Below, in pieces: positions 13,341 to 24,812 of a stretch of 64,000 bases of DNA. The stretch spans positions 124,001-188,000 of the forward strand of contig JAKNDB010000053.1 of assembly GCA_024305405.1 (NCBI GenBank). Direction: 5' to 3'. Under the pieces are notes generated by a model that did no database searches, was not told the origin of the DNA, and saw only the letters and a list, made by a program, of their open reading frames with translations. The position numbers were made by a program, and so were the translations under genes. Origin of the DNA: Dirofilaria immitis (Eukaryota; Nematoda; Chromadorea; Rhabditida; Onchocercidae). Position 1 is the first letter of the stretch; each line of letters starts with the position of its first letter.

Positions 13341-13510
13341 TCAATTCAATACTATCTATAGTGTTGAAATGAAATTTCCAGTTAAATGATGCGTTATGAA
13401 AAATTAAATTGACCTTTGGCATAGCTCAATTCAATATTCTCTATAATGTTTGAAGCAAGATTTTAGTTAACAATGAGCTATGGAAAACCAAATTGACCTT
13501 TCACATAGCC
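13341..13510 (+). repeat. 85-bp tandem duplication
   Basis: The copies 13341-13425 and 13426-13510 share CAATTCAATA, CTATA(G/A)TGTTTGAA, ACCAAATTGACCTTT and CATAGC in the same order. Identity is about three quarters, so the duplication is old. Confidence 0.75.
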
Positions 13511-13849
13511 AGAAAAGTCATTGTTTTTCTTTAAAAAAAAGCTAACAAAAATCAGTTATTAAATAGCAAACTATTTGAGCTTATAAAAAAATTAACATTT
13601 CATTTTATCGTAATATTTCTTAACGGGGAGTTACTGTAATGATGAATTTACATACCGTAAACTATATGACAATATTTCGTTTGTTTTCATAAGCACAAGT
13701 TATATATATAATTTATGCGTAGATATGATAAGATAGTCTTTAAAAAGCTTATAGTTATGATACATGCAGTATGGTTTCCAAATTCAGTTATTTTTAGAGT
13801 AATTTTAATTGAGAATATAAGCTAAGCAGAAATCTCGAAAATCGATAAT

Positions 13850-14640
13850 GTTGCAAGGAAAATAAGATTTTGCAGAAACTTCGAGAAATTAAAAATATTT
13901 CGGTGTAACCAATTGAAATTTTAGCTAAGGAAATATTGATGACGACTGTTTTTAAGAGATTTTCCGATAACTTGATTTTCCATGAAAGAAATTCATAATT
14001 GCGGTTATCGATCAGACCGTTCCATCTAATTTATTTAATAATCAAATGATTTATAGTGTTTTTAAAGTATTAAATTTCAGGAATAATTTTTACAAAATAT
14101 AGCATTCTAGAATTTCTTCTTGTATTTTGGAGGCAATTAAACATTGAAAGTGATTGAGATAATTAGTGAAAAAATAGTACAACTATTTTGTGAATCAAAA
14201 TTGACAAAATTTATTCCCTCTTGCAAAAATTTACAAAATAAGTGACCGACATTCACTCCGATAATAGATCTTCTATCGAACATTGTAGTTTAGTACTTAA
14301 TTCACGATGTTGTAAAAATGAATTGTAGAAAGGAATTGTAATTGATAATCATCGATAGTAAACTATTCAAATATCTAGCAATCGCTTTTTTGAATTTCAA
14401 CAATATTGAGAGTTTATTTATTATATACGGAGGGGATGTAATTCAACTAACTATAAAATCACTAAACTTCACCAATTTCTTCAATTCAATACCACAATTT
14501 ACTTCACAGTACACTGAAAATTCAGATTTATTGCTCTTAGTCGGTGCATACATGTTATGCTGTTTCCATGTACTATTGATCATTACCATTTTCATGTTTT
14601 GATGAATTCATTTAGTTCGGGTTTGCCAGAAATCACATAA
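13850..14640 (+). pseudogene. Coding-like fragments in shifting frames
   Basis: Several protein-like stretches follow acceptors but do not join. Examples are 13858 onward (KLREIKNIS, then GTGTAA), 13917 onward (KEILMTTVFKRFSDN, then a frame change to MKEIHNCGYRSDRSI) and 14083 onward (FTKYSILEFLLVFWRQLNI). At 14342-14602 an 86-codon frame has no early ATG and a hydrophobic C-terminus (LLLLVGAYMLCCFHVLLIIT). A strong donor, GTGAGTG, occurs at 14653. These may be exons of the gene that ends at 15047, with homopolymer errors as in its neighbours, or a decaying gene copy. Confidence 0.35.
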
Positions 14641-14875
14641 AATTTCTAGATGGTGAGTGAAAGTTAATTAATTGATTGTAACTGCAATTTTTGAAATCAT
14701 TTCTGGGAACTGGCAAAAAGAAGTATAAACTAATAAGAAGCGGCGAAAAATACAGCTGATTATATGTTTGATGTCTATTTTATCCCATATTCATTTGCAT
14801 TGCTGAATACAATTTAATATTTTTACTTTTTGTTTTTCATTTTTTCTTATTTTTACTTTGAAAATCTAAAAACAG

Positions 14876-15047
14876 GATACAAAAGAAGCAACATACTTAC
14901 AATATAAACCAGTTAAACAGGAAAATAAACTTGCGGTTATACCTCGTACAACAATCAATTCTCCAAAAAAGTCGACTCCCTATCTTAATTTTGAAGTACT
15001 TTTCATAATCAACAGCAGATATTTTAGTCTGCCAAAAGATATGTAAA
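14876..15047 (+). CDS. Terminal exon of a plus-strand gene
   Basis: The acceptor CTAAAAACAG is followed in phase 0 by 56 codons and TAA at 15045-15047. The peptide is polar and basic (DTKEATYLQYKPVKQENK, then AVIPRTTINSPKKSTPYLNF) and ends with FSLPKDM. I do not recognise it. Codon quality and G+C content are clearly those of coding DNA. The stop is 31 bp from the stop of the PWP1 gene on the other strand, so the two genes converge and their 3' ends must overlap. Upstream exons probably lie in 13.8-14.7 kb but are not resolved. The opposite strand has no frame of this length. Confidence 0.6.
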
Positions 15048-15078
15048 GTAGATGCCAAAAAAATGCCTCGCTGAACTA

Positions 15079-18051
15079 TTAACCGAATGCTGTTCGTACT
15101 TCTTCGAATTTGCTAATTTCAACAATTTTTATCATTTCTTCTTTCTCACCACCAATTGCAAGAATGCCTCCAGAATCTGGTGAAAAACGACATATATGCA
15201 GACTCCCAAGATTTACATTATGTTCTGTAATAAATTCCAAATCCCTGATATTTTCTTGCAAACGCCAAATTTTTAGCATCTGAAAATTAGAAAATTAATT
15301 TATTATATGCTTAAAAATATTAAAAGCAATCTATAATATAAGAAGATAATCACATTAACTGGATAAGGAGAATTATACCAAATTTTTAAAAATATTAAAC
15401 AGTTGCATAAAACTTTCATGCAAATATAAGCCTGATATTAAATAAGGTCTACAATTCCATATGAGGCAACCTATTTTCTATGCATCTCTATATCTCTATA
15501 TTTTCCTCTTTTTCTTCTAGTATGATATGAATACAGCAAATCAAAAAGATTTCGGTTTTTCTTATAAAAATAAAATTACCCCATCTTCACCACATGTAGA
15601 TAACAAATCCTTGGTATAATAGCTCTGCACTATGCTACGAGCACCTCCTTCATGCACTTTCTTTGATATAATAGGCTCATTTTTACGTGTATCCATGTAA
15701 TATAAATGACCTGAAAGTATAAGAACTGTTATCGAAATGCAACTATAAGTACATATATAAAAAGGCTTCTTCATCATGCCTTAGCAAAACCAATATATAA
15801 AGACATGATAACTTCGTTAACTTTGCAATATGCATAAACGACCAATACGCAAAATAAAGAAAACAATATAATATGACTTCATAGATCCGATCTCCATCAG
15901 TTGTTCAGTATATCATTATCAGTAATATATTGCATCTATTAACTCATAGTTTAATTCCAAAGTTTATCATTACATATAGGTAAAAACAAACAAAGGCTAT
16001 ATTTTTTAAAATCTGAGTGATTAACTTAGAAGTAAAATTAACCATTGTCAGTGACGACAAAGAAATAAAATGGAGAGAAATGATTCCAAGCAAGTCGTTC
16101 CACTTCACCACTAACTTCCCACTGCTTGGATAAAGTGTCAAATTGCCTACAATCTGTTACTCCAACCTGACTTGATAACGTTCCTGTTAAAAGAATAGAT
16201 GATTCCGTTGGATGCCATTCAACAGCTTGCACCTTAATTCATCGTCATAAGCAAGAAAAAAGCAACAAATAATCTGGTCGTAGCAACAAGTTTGTCATGA
16301 AAAGATGTCTTACGCAAATGTAAGTATGAAACAAAATTATTAATACTCATTTGTTTATGAATATTTGAATTACCATTCCATCAAAATGTGTTGCAATTGC
16401 TGCAGGCTTTGCTTCTTCAAGATCCCACAAAATTACAGAATTATCAGCACTTCCAGATGCCAGAACATGTTCCGTTAAGCGATTCCACGCTAATGAAAGT
16501 ACAGCGCCAGTATGGTTTTGAGCACTGCCGTCACGCTTTTGTCGTTTCCTAAAACGTGTCTAGAAATAAATTTCAATTTTTAGAATTTGGTTGAATTTAG
16601 CTCAGGTAAGACGCTTAATTTTCACGGGCTTTCAAAAACTTTGAAAAATCATTTTAAAAAGAAAGAAAACCTCTTTACGGTCTTTGTTTTACCAAGAGTT
16701 ACCATCGGTTCCACAGAATTCACCAGATCCAAATCCCAGATATTTATTGATGCATCAATACTTCCAATAGCTAATAAGTTGCCTTTTTATCGTCGCTTCC
16801 TAGGTCAAAATATATTGACTCCAAACATAATGGCGGTACATCCAAAATATAATCGTGGTGAACATACCAATCATTTTCCGCCTCATTGTATAAATACACT
16901 TCCAAAGTATATTCATTCTTGAAAAAGATTGGGAAAATTGAAAGAAATACTGGAAATTTTAACGGCTTCTGCCTATCAAAAATAATAGAATTTAGCCTTA
17001 AATATGAAATGGAGTTGTTTCAGACCTTATAAACTTTAGCGACTGCAACAAGATTATCATCCGGTTTAATTTCAAAATCTTCTTGGTCTTCTTCATCACT
17101 GTCCACATAAGTCGTTATGTGTGGATCTTCCATGGGGATGCAAATGTCGTTATTCCAGCCAAAGGGTTAGCTCTAAATGTTTCGATTAAACTGACAAAGA
17201 AATATGTCAAAAACCTTTTTGCTTCCCTATAATAACATCGCAATGAAATCACATGCTCAGCAGAAATTTTTAAATTATGCATGCTATTAACATCAGAAAT
17301 ATTTCAATTAAATTTATTACTTTAATTTAATTTTGGTCGGCAAATATATCCGTCCTATGATTCTCTACAACATAAGAATTTTAATGCCTTACAAATTTTT
17401 CACAGCTGTTACCTAGCAAAAATAAACTTCAAAATTATACCTTTCTTCATCATTTTCATCATATTGATCCAGTTTATATTTATCAGTGCCCATCTCTTCG
17501 TCCGCTACGTCGGGACTTGAACCGCGAATACCTCTCTGAAATTATCCAAATGCAAAAAATATCACATCCGACACATTATTTGAATAAAAATAAATATATC
17601 TTCAAAACAAATATTTGGATAAACAAATAAAAAGAAAAGTACTCGCTGTTGAGTTCCGTCACCAGCTGTACCTTCCGCCGTATCGGATAATTCGCTTGTT
17701 TCCGGTTCACCCTCTGAAAATCATTCACTTGTTGCTTTAAAGAGCATTAAAATCTGAAATCTGAGGAATTCACTTGGCTTACTCCTCTTTCTAACGTTGC
17801 AACAATCAAAATAAAGAGATAAATAGCAACTAATTAATCCAGTTAGGAGCTTTTTAATTTCTGTTGAAAATCACGACAAAATAAGCATTAAGAGAAATAT
17901 TAGCTAGTAAAAGCTATAATTAATCAGTGAGTCGTTTGAAACTTTAACCTTGAATCAAAGTTCTGATTTCATCCGCCGATAATTTCACCTTGTCCGGCAC
18001 AGCTTTCGGTACCCCACGTTTTATCCATACTAAGTCCGCTATTAATGACAT
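15079..18051 (-). CDS. PWP1: PWP1 homologue, WD-repeat nucleolar protein
   Basis: PWP1 family members bind chromatin and rDNA and promote ribosome biogenesis. Nine exons, read on the minus strand: 18051-17949, 17713-17643, 17535-17441, 17172-17026, 16917-16679, 16559-16374, 16232-16043, 15710-15580 and 15279-15079. Phases match at every junction once two frame breaks are allowed for. The corrected length is 454 residues; human PWP1 has 501. The N-terminus shows the family signature WIKRG.PK..PDKVKLSADEI. It is followed by an acidic linker, LAGITTF, DPHITTY and IKPDDNL. WD repeats include SADNSVILWDLEEAKPA, VQAVEWHP, ERLAWNHFSP, MLKIWR and FSPDSGGILAIGG. The protein ends at AFG, shorter than the human tail. 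Breaks lie in GGGG at 17134-17137 (exon 4) and TTTTT at 16784-16788 (exon 5); one extra base in each restores frame and family match. Confidence 0.93.
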
Positions 18052-18059
18052 TCTCTAGG

Positions 18060-18061
18060 CT
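18060..18061 (-). promoter_or_regulatory. Likely trans-splice acceptor of PWP1
   Basis: On the minus strand GCATTTTAG ends at 18060 and the ATG begins at 18051, with no upstream ATG between. A 3'-splice site this close to a start codon is typical of spliced-leader addition in nematodes. The leader RNA gene is not in the window. Confidence 0.4.
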
Positions 18062-19311
18062 AAAATGCATAACAAAAAAAGTAACGAAAAATTAATTTTC
18101 ATATCTTTCATCAACTACTATAGTCACTTTTTCTTTATCAATCTGATAAATTAGTTGTCAAAATGTCTCGCATGTTCTTATCAATTCCTATTATTTTTTC
18201 CTTATCATTATCATTCTGATACTTAAACCTCTCCTTTTATCATTATCTTCGCTTTACTTCAAACCATACTGAATTAAATAAGCATATATAACGACGTCCC
18301 CACAAATTTACACACACCAATACCCTGATTCCTGTCCTCATAATTAAAATGCCATCAACACCCCATCAAAATTAAAAACAGCTTCAGCTACTAAACAGTA
18401 TGAAACAATTCGCTTCAAGACTCCAAAACTAAAAATAACAGCACAAAATTATTCGAATTTTGGCAGAAATATTTATATCGATTTGATTCTCAGAAATTTA
18501 TTGATAATCTTATCAAATGTGATTAATTGTTTAATTTTACATTGACAACACTTCTATCTTTTTATTTTTACCAATGATACATTTTTATCACTTCTAAAGA
18601 TCAAATAAAAAAGCAATTTTACAGCAAAATAAAAATAATATTATGTGAACTTTCTCTTTGCAGAAATTTTGTGAATACGATGAATTCTTATCAGTAAGGA
18701 AGAGAAGTTGTTAAGTGACGAATGGATAAAACAGAATGACTGAATTGATGACACAATGAATTTTATACGAATAATCGTATCATATCAGATGTCATTATTA
18801 CAAAAAAAAAACGCAAATAGGAATAGCCCGTTTAAACGGTTTCACTGTACATTATCATTTTATCAGATTATTACGTTGTTCACGTAAGTGATTCACACTT
18901 GATTTATTTCGTAATACTTTGTTTATTTATAAATGAAAAAAGTATTTATAAATATGTATTGTTGAAAATATTTTTCAATGTTGTAAAAGAAATGAACTTT
19001 TAAGATTGTTTTTGAAAGAAAAAAAATTGAATTTTATAATTTAAGTATAAACAAAATCACTCGTTTTTTTCCTTTTCCCTCATCCATTTATCTTCATTTA
19101 TTGTGCTTTCTTTTCAGGCTAAAAAAGAAAAATATATTTTTATTTTTAAATTAAATCTAAAAAATTAGATTTTTTTGTCCTTTATGAAAAACTTAAATCT
19201 CAAAACTTAAATTTTTGCAATGGAAATTTCTCAATTATTTTCGCTAATCGATATGAAATTTTTGTTCAGAAATTCGATGTTACGATAAGATTAATGTAAC
19301 AGTCAGTAATT
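18062..19311. other. Upstream region of PWP1, no supported gene
   Basis: Mostly AT-rich. A short richer patch at 18825-18895 contains the palindrome GTTTAAAC and a GTAAGTG motif. It may be promoter, but no core element can be named. Confidence 0.45.
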
Positions 19312-19497
19312 TTAACAGTATGGAATCTGAAAAAAGAAAACCGGAAGTGATGGTGATTGTTGTTGTTGTGGTGGAGCGTAAGATCCAGCATCCGGTAAAT
19401 TGGATAAACGAATAATTTCGTAGATAACATATCCGATAATCAGTAACTGAAGCATATCTTCAATCAACGGATACGACCAAACAGTTCGAATGAAAAA
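19312..19497 (-). CDS. C-terminal exon with one membrane segment
   Basis: A minus-strand frame of 61 codons runs to TAA at 19312-19314. It reads SYPLIEDMLQLLIIGYVIYE, then IIRLSNLPDAGSYAPPQQQQ, a Ser-Pro stretch and QIPYC. That is a hydrophobic helix followed by a Pro/Gln-rich cytoplasmic-type tail. The frame is closed upstream by TAA just before a run of five T, and one more T there would extend it by about 15 codons (through IIVHNFFIRTVW). The arrangement resembles the end of four-helix lysosomal membrane proteins, but this is only an impression. It is 840 bp past the stop of the next minus-strand gene and could be a separate gene. Confidence 0.45.
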   Translation of the reverse strand, partial: FFIRTVWSYPLIEDMLQLLIIGYVIYEIIRLSNLPDAGSYAPPQQQQSPSLPVFFFQIPYC

Positions 19498-20336
19498 TTA
19501 TGCACAATAATGAATTGTTTATCGATTATGATATTATTTAAAATTTATTGCATATGCAAAAAGAGAAACACTCCATTTCTCTCTTGCATATATTTTATGA
19601 TTGATTGATTTTTAAGTTTGATTTTTCGTTTAAATCATAAACAATCAATAAATTGAAATATTACTTGCAACAATTGTTCCGATAAATTTCTACACATTGC
19701 AAATCATATTTATTGGAAAAAGAAATTTGAAATGATAGTAAAATTTAGCAAACATTTCTTATCAAATATCAATGCATACTTGGAAGCATGAAATGATATG
19801 ATCATATCTAATATTCGAAATTTTTTTGCATTTTCAAATATACCCATTTGAATATTTTGTAATCTTTTTCTCGATATTTGATTTTTCAGATGATCAAATT
19901 ATAGTAAATGATATAAAAGTTATGAATGATTTATTAATCAAAATGGGAAATATAATAAATATGATAATTCAACAATATTTTATAACATAATTATTATTAT
20001 TAGCTTGTTTAACTTGATACTATCATCATATATCATTTGTTGAAAAGTTGAATTTTACAAATAAACTTGCTATATGTGTCTAATCAATAAATATTATCAT
20101 TGAAAGTAATAATTATTATATGAAAAATCAAACATAATCAATGTATCATAAACTTTAGATTTTTTATTATCAATTTTTCGGCTTTGTAGTATGAAAGCAA
20201 AAAGAAAAATCGATGCATAAAGTCTGAAATATAATTGATAAATTTTTGAAAGGTTAAATTTTACAAATAAATCTGCTTCAAATTATCTAATCAATAATCA
20301 CATATACATATATATACAAAATGATCGATATAATTA

Positions 20337-23130
20337 TTAAAAGATTTCGATATTTGATGAATAATTATGAAGTTGTCGTTGACGTGTTCGTTCGGTGATA
20401 ATTGAATACATCGTTTCGACATTATAATCAATCTTATTATCATCAATTCGCTTGCATCGTATCCATTGCCAACATTGTCGGAAATGTTCAATAGTTTGCT
20501 GTCGATAACTTCCAACAATTAGAAGAAAAATTAGAACTGATAAGAAAGGCATTAGTAAGACTAATCCATGTGCTATCTGAAATATGAAAAAATTTTTTTA
20601 ATCTAATAAATTTTTAAAAACTTTCAAGAAAACTTTATATTCATAGTTTTTTTGAATTTATGATAATTTAGATAGGAATGATAACAATTAAATAAGTATA
20701 CTATATTATTGCGATAGGAATATGTTTAAATGAAAGATAATTTATTTTTAATTAAATCAATAATTTAAAAAAAAAGATTTTCGCAATAGAATTTTTTAAA
20801 TTCATTTTTTCTTGTTTTCCTTTTTTGTTAATTAATTAATTAATTAATTGTGTGAGTGCAATAGATGTGATAAATTAAAAAAAAAAATTATTTCAATAAA
20901 ATTAATTTGTTCGTATAAAATTAATTTCATCACATACCTTATACCAATTATTTAGAATGATTCGTAAATTACAATCATTATCAATATTATCGACAACAAA
21001 AATGATTTTAAAGTTTATTTCAAAAAGCTCCACAGCTAATCCCCATTTTTCCAATAATTGCAAAATCGTAATTATCAATAATGCTACAGTTACTGATCGA
21101 TTTTGTATCCAAAATGGTGATTTAATTTGACATTGCCTTATTATGGCACATATTGTTAATAGAAAAGAAAACGATGGTACCAATATAAGAATTAACAAAC
21201 TGAAAATAAAAAAAAATGAAAATTATATTTTGAACTAAAAAAAATGTTTTATGCTAAAAATTTTATTTTAGATAATTAAGCTAAAATTTGAAATGGATCT
21301 TATTTATTTATTTAATTTTAATTTGTTCAAAATAAAACACTTCTTTATTAGTAAAAAGTATTCCTTCCATCAAAACAAAATAGCTATTCAGAATTTAAAA
21401 ATTTTCAAATAAATTCGGAAAAAAAAGAAAATAACGAGAGCGTAAAACTTACTAAACAACAATAGCAGAAACGGTAGTGATAAATAGTTGAAGAAATCGC
21501 ATATCAATGATTAATATAGAAATGATATAGGGCAATGATAAAAGTAAGATAGCAAGAATAAGTGAATGATGATTAGGATTATGGTCCATAAATAATGAAA
21601 AATATGAATCAGCAGCAAGATAAAGTAAAATAATGATTGAATATTGCCAAAATTATGTACTATTTGATATCTGAGTATATCCTAAAAAGAATGATTGATT
21701 GATAAATTTGTATTTTAAAAATATAAAATTATTTAAAATAAAAGAATTAATTTTAATTAAATAAATTATTTTGTTGTAATGACACTGCTCAATGTGATCG
21801 TTAATAGTTAAGAAAAATTTTTAATTTCTAATTTTTTTTTGACAGGTAAATATGAAAATAAATATTTAATTGAATAAATTAATGAATTAATTAAAAGTAA
21901 TTATATATGCTTAATAGATAAACTAACTAACTTTGATAGTTTAAACATTGCCCGTATAGTAAAAATATATTTCGAAAAGAAAGAGATTGAATAGAAAGTA
22001 TAAATAAATTAACAAGTGAAAATTAAATTTCAAATTAAAATAAGAAATAGAATTAGATTAGATTAATGGTAAATTAAAAGGAAATATTATATTTTTGAAA
22101 TATTTCAAGTATATCGATACGGTATTTCCAATATATTAAATTGCTAATTAAATCGACATTGATGATAATGTTTGAATTTATTATATAAAAATATAATTGT
22201 AATTTAAATTAGCTTCATTTAAAATTTAAAACAGAAATGAAAAAAATGAAAAAGTTAAATTAAAACCTTTAAAACAGTAAAATATGTCCAATTAATCCCA
22301 TCTTTCACATTTTTATCAGTGATAATATTAATATTGTCATTACCGATGATTAATGTATAAAGCAAAAAACCAGTTGCAAGAATAATATTAGAAATCGCAA
22401 AATTGATAATCAATAATGGTAACCTGTATTTAGCATAATAATATATATGTAATATTTTTTATTTAATCAAACTATGAATAATTAAAAATAGAATTAATAC
22501 AAGTTATTAATTCAAATATGAAATCATATTTAATATTTGTTGATGAATATCATCATCATTTCTTCCCTGATATCCATTTTAATATTTAAATTTATCAAAG
22601 AGTTGATTAATAAACAACACATCACTAGTAATTAATAATGAATAAATTAAATATAAATAATCGAAAAAAAGTTCTTAATTAGTAGCAAATAATGAAAACA
22701 ATATTGATCAAGCTTTTCAAATATTTATTGGAATTAAATTTTAAAATTTAATATTATCAGATAGAAATTCCTATCTTTTATATCGGCGATAATCCACACA
22801 TCTAATATTAAGACATAGCAAATAGCTATTTAGCAATATTGTTGTAAGATAAAATGATAAAAGATTAGGCTAACTAAAAAATTAGCCTTGTTCCCATGTT
22901 CCAATTTTAATGTCCTGAAAATTAACATAATTATTGAAGAAAAAAAAGGCTTAATTTTCCCGTTTTATTGATAATACAATAAACTGCTAATACAATAAAC
23001 CACAATGAATAATAAACTATTCAAAAAATATAAAAACAAAGAAAGAAAAAGAAACTTACTGATTACTGATATAATTAGATGGATGAAATATAACGTCCGA
23101 TGCAAGAATGATTAATCTGTCATTGCTCAT
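20337..23130 (-). CDS. Multi-pass membrane protein, serpentine-receptor type
   Basis: Five exons on the minus strand: 23132-23060 (ATG at 23130), 22423-22267, 21681-21453, 21199-20938 and 20576-20337. Donors are GTAAGT, GTTTTA, GTAAGT and GTATGT; acceptors are TACAG, TTTTTAG, TTTTCAG and TTTCAG. Phases agree throughout with one correction, giving 319 residues. About six membrane helices are visible: near 25-50 (LPLLIINFAISNIILATGF), 92-112, 119-139, 142-176, 188-210 and 241-262 (LVLLMPFLSVLIFLLIVG). A basic cytoplasmic tail of about 50 residues follows. Helix spacing suits a rhodopsin-like receptor whose first helix lies in an unresolved upstream exon. A candidate stretch lies at 23244-23330 (QPIFEIASFFIHCIYHQYT). 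A frame break lies in AAAA at 21649-21652 (TTTT on the coding strand). Family assignment is inference from topology. Confidence 0.7.
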
Positions 23131-23132
23131 TT

Positions 23133-24812
23133 CTATAAAAAAAAGCATTTATTTCAATTCTAATAAATAATTAAAATATCGGATTTTCATGAAATAATTC
23201 AAAATATCAATTTTTATCGATAACTTTTAAAAATATATATATACCTTTTTTTTTTTTTTGGTATATTGATGATATATGCAATGAATGAAAAATGATGCGA
23301 TTTCAAATATGGGTTGTATACTGCTGTCTATTGAAACAATTAATTACAAAAGAAATTGATTTAATTTTTTCGTCGAAAATTGGCAAAATGTATAATGAAC
23401 TTGTTAGATGTCTAAAGATCAAAAATGATGTTCAGTTGGCGAGATAATTGCCGGATCTAGTAATAGCAATTATCGATCATATATCTATTTGCATCATTAT
23501 CGGTTTTGCAAACTAACGAATAAAATATTAATGGCAGATAGATTACAGAAATTATATATATAGAGAACATAGGATATTGATTACTTAATAATGATGATGT
23601 TAATTTTTACCATCTATAATCATCATAACATATTTGAATTATAATGAATCAAAATCATCCCTATAATTTTAGCAAAATTACCACCACCAATTTTGAATTA
23701 TCTTTTTTTTTTCAGTGACTTAAATAAGTGAATAAACGAAGAGATAAGCAATTAATTTTATTGAACAAAAAAGATTTCATGAGTAAATGGAATGGTATTG
23801 AAACAAATATGAATTCGATTTCTAGAAGGAAAATCTTGAAAAACTTATTTGGAAATTTTTCGTCATAAATTTAATTTCTTCAGCTCTATATCTTATTTTA
23901 AGAAAGGGTTAAAATTTTTCATTTTTCTTTCCAGGAAAAATAACTGAATCTTTCGTGAAACCTTAACTTCAAAATCTATTAATAACATCAATAGGACGTA
24001 AATTTCCGCAAACACATTTTCACATCAATATAACATAAATGAATGAATAATTTACTTATGTCACATTGACGTTCATTTTACTAAATTTTAGGCTTAGTAT
24101 ATGCCACGTTGATATGTATTGATTTGTATGGAAATTTTTTATTTTTTTCATTACCATATACAATTTTAGTAATTTATACATTTTTAAACAACGATCATTG
24201 TGAATATGTTTGTATACTTTATTTGACAGCAGCATAGAAATTTGAAATAATTGAAATTTCAAAAACAACTTATTCATACTTTCACAAAGCTAATTATTAA
24301 CAAAAATAATACAAAAGAGGAATGACAATAACAATAATAATGGCAATATTGGCAATAATATATATTATCAATAAAGCTGGAAAAAATAAATATGCATAAT
24401 AAAAAAATGAAAAAAACTGCTAAGAGAAAATAGCATAGAAAACTTATAAAAATATATCCTTTCAAATATTTTTCAAGTATTCAAGATTTAATTATAATTA
24501 ACGTCTCTTTAAATATATATATTAAAGAAAAAAATATCAAATTTATTAAAAAATTTTTCTTTTTAAGCAATTAATTTTTATGAAAAAATTTTTTTATTTC
24601 TCGATTTTATTTTTTTTCACTTTTCGAGCATTATTTCTTGACGCATTAAAAAAGTGAAATTGAAAGTTTCAAAATTTTATTTTATTTATTGATAATAGTA
24701 ATAATAAGAGATGAAAGTATTGACAGTCAAAATGCCAGTTATTTTTTTTTTATCAATCAATCAAAATCAAATCATTACCTTACTATAATTAATTACCTAA
24801 TTAATTAGTTAA
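23133..24812. other. Region between two minus-strand genes
   Basis: It holds possible 5' exons of the membrane protein: 23244-23330, and an open stretch near 23350-23440 reading LTSSLYILPIFDEKIKS. It also contains a run of fourteen T at 23246-23259 and the 3' flank of the MPV17L2-like gene. The frames at 24056-24277 and 24274-24465 are hydrophobic but lack splice signals and look like chance. Confidence 0.4.
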
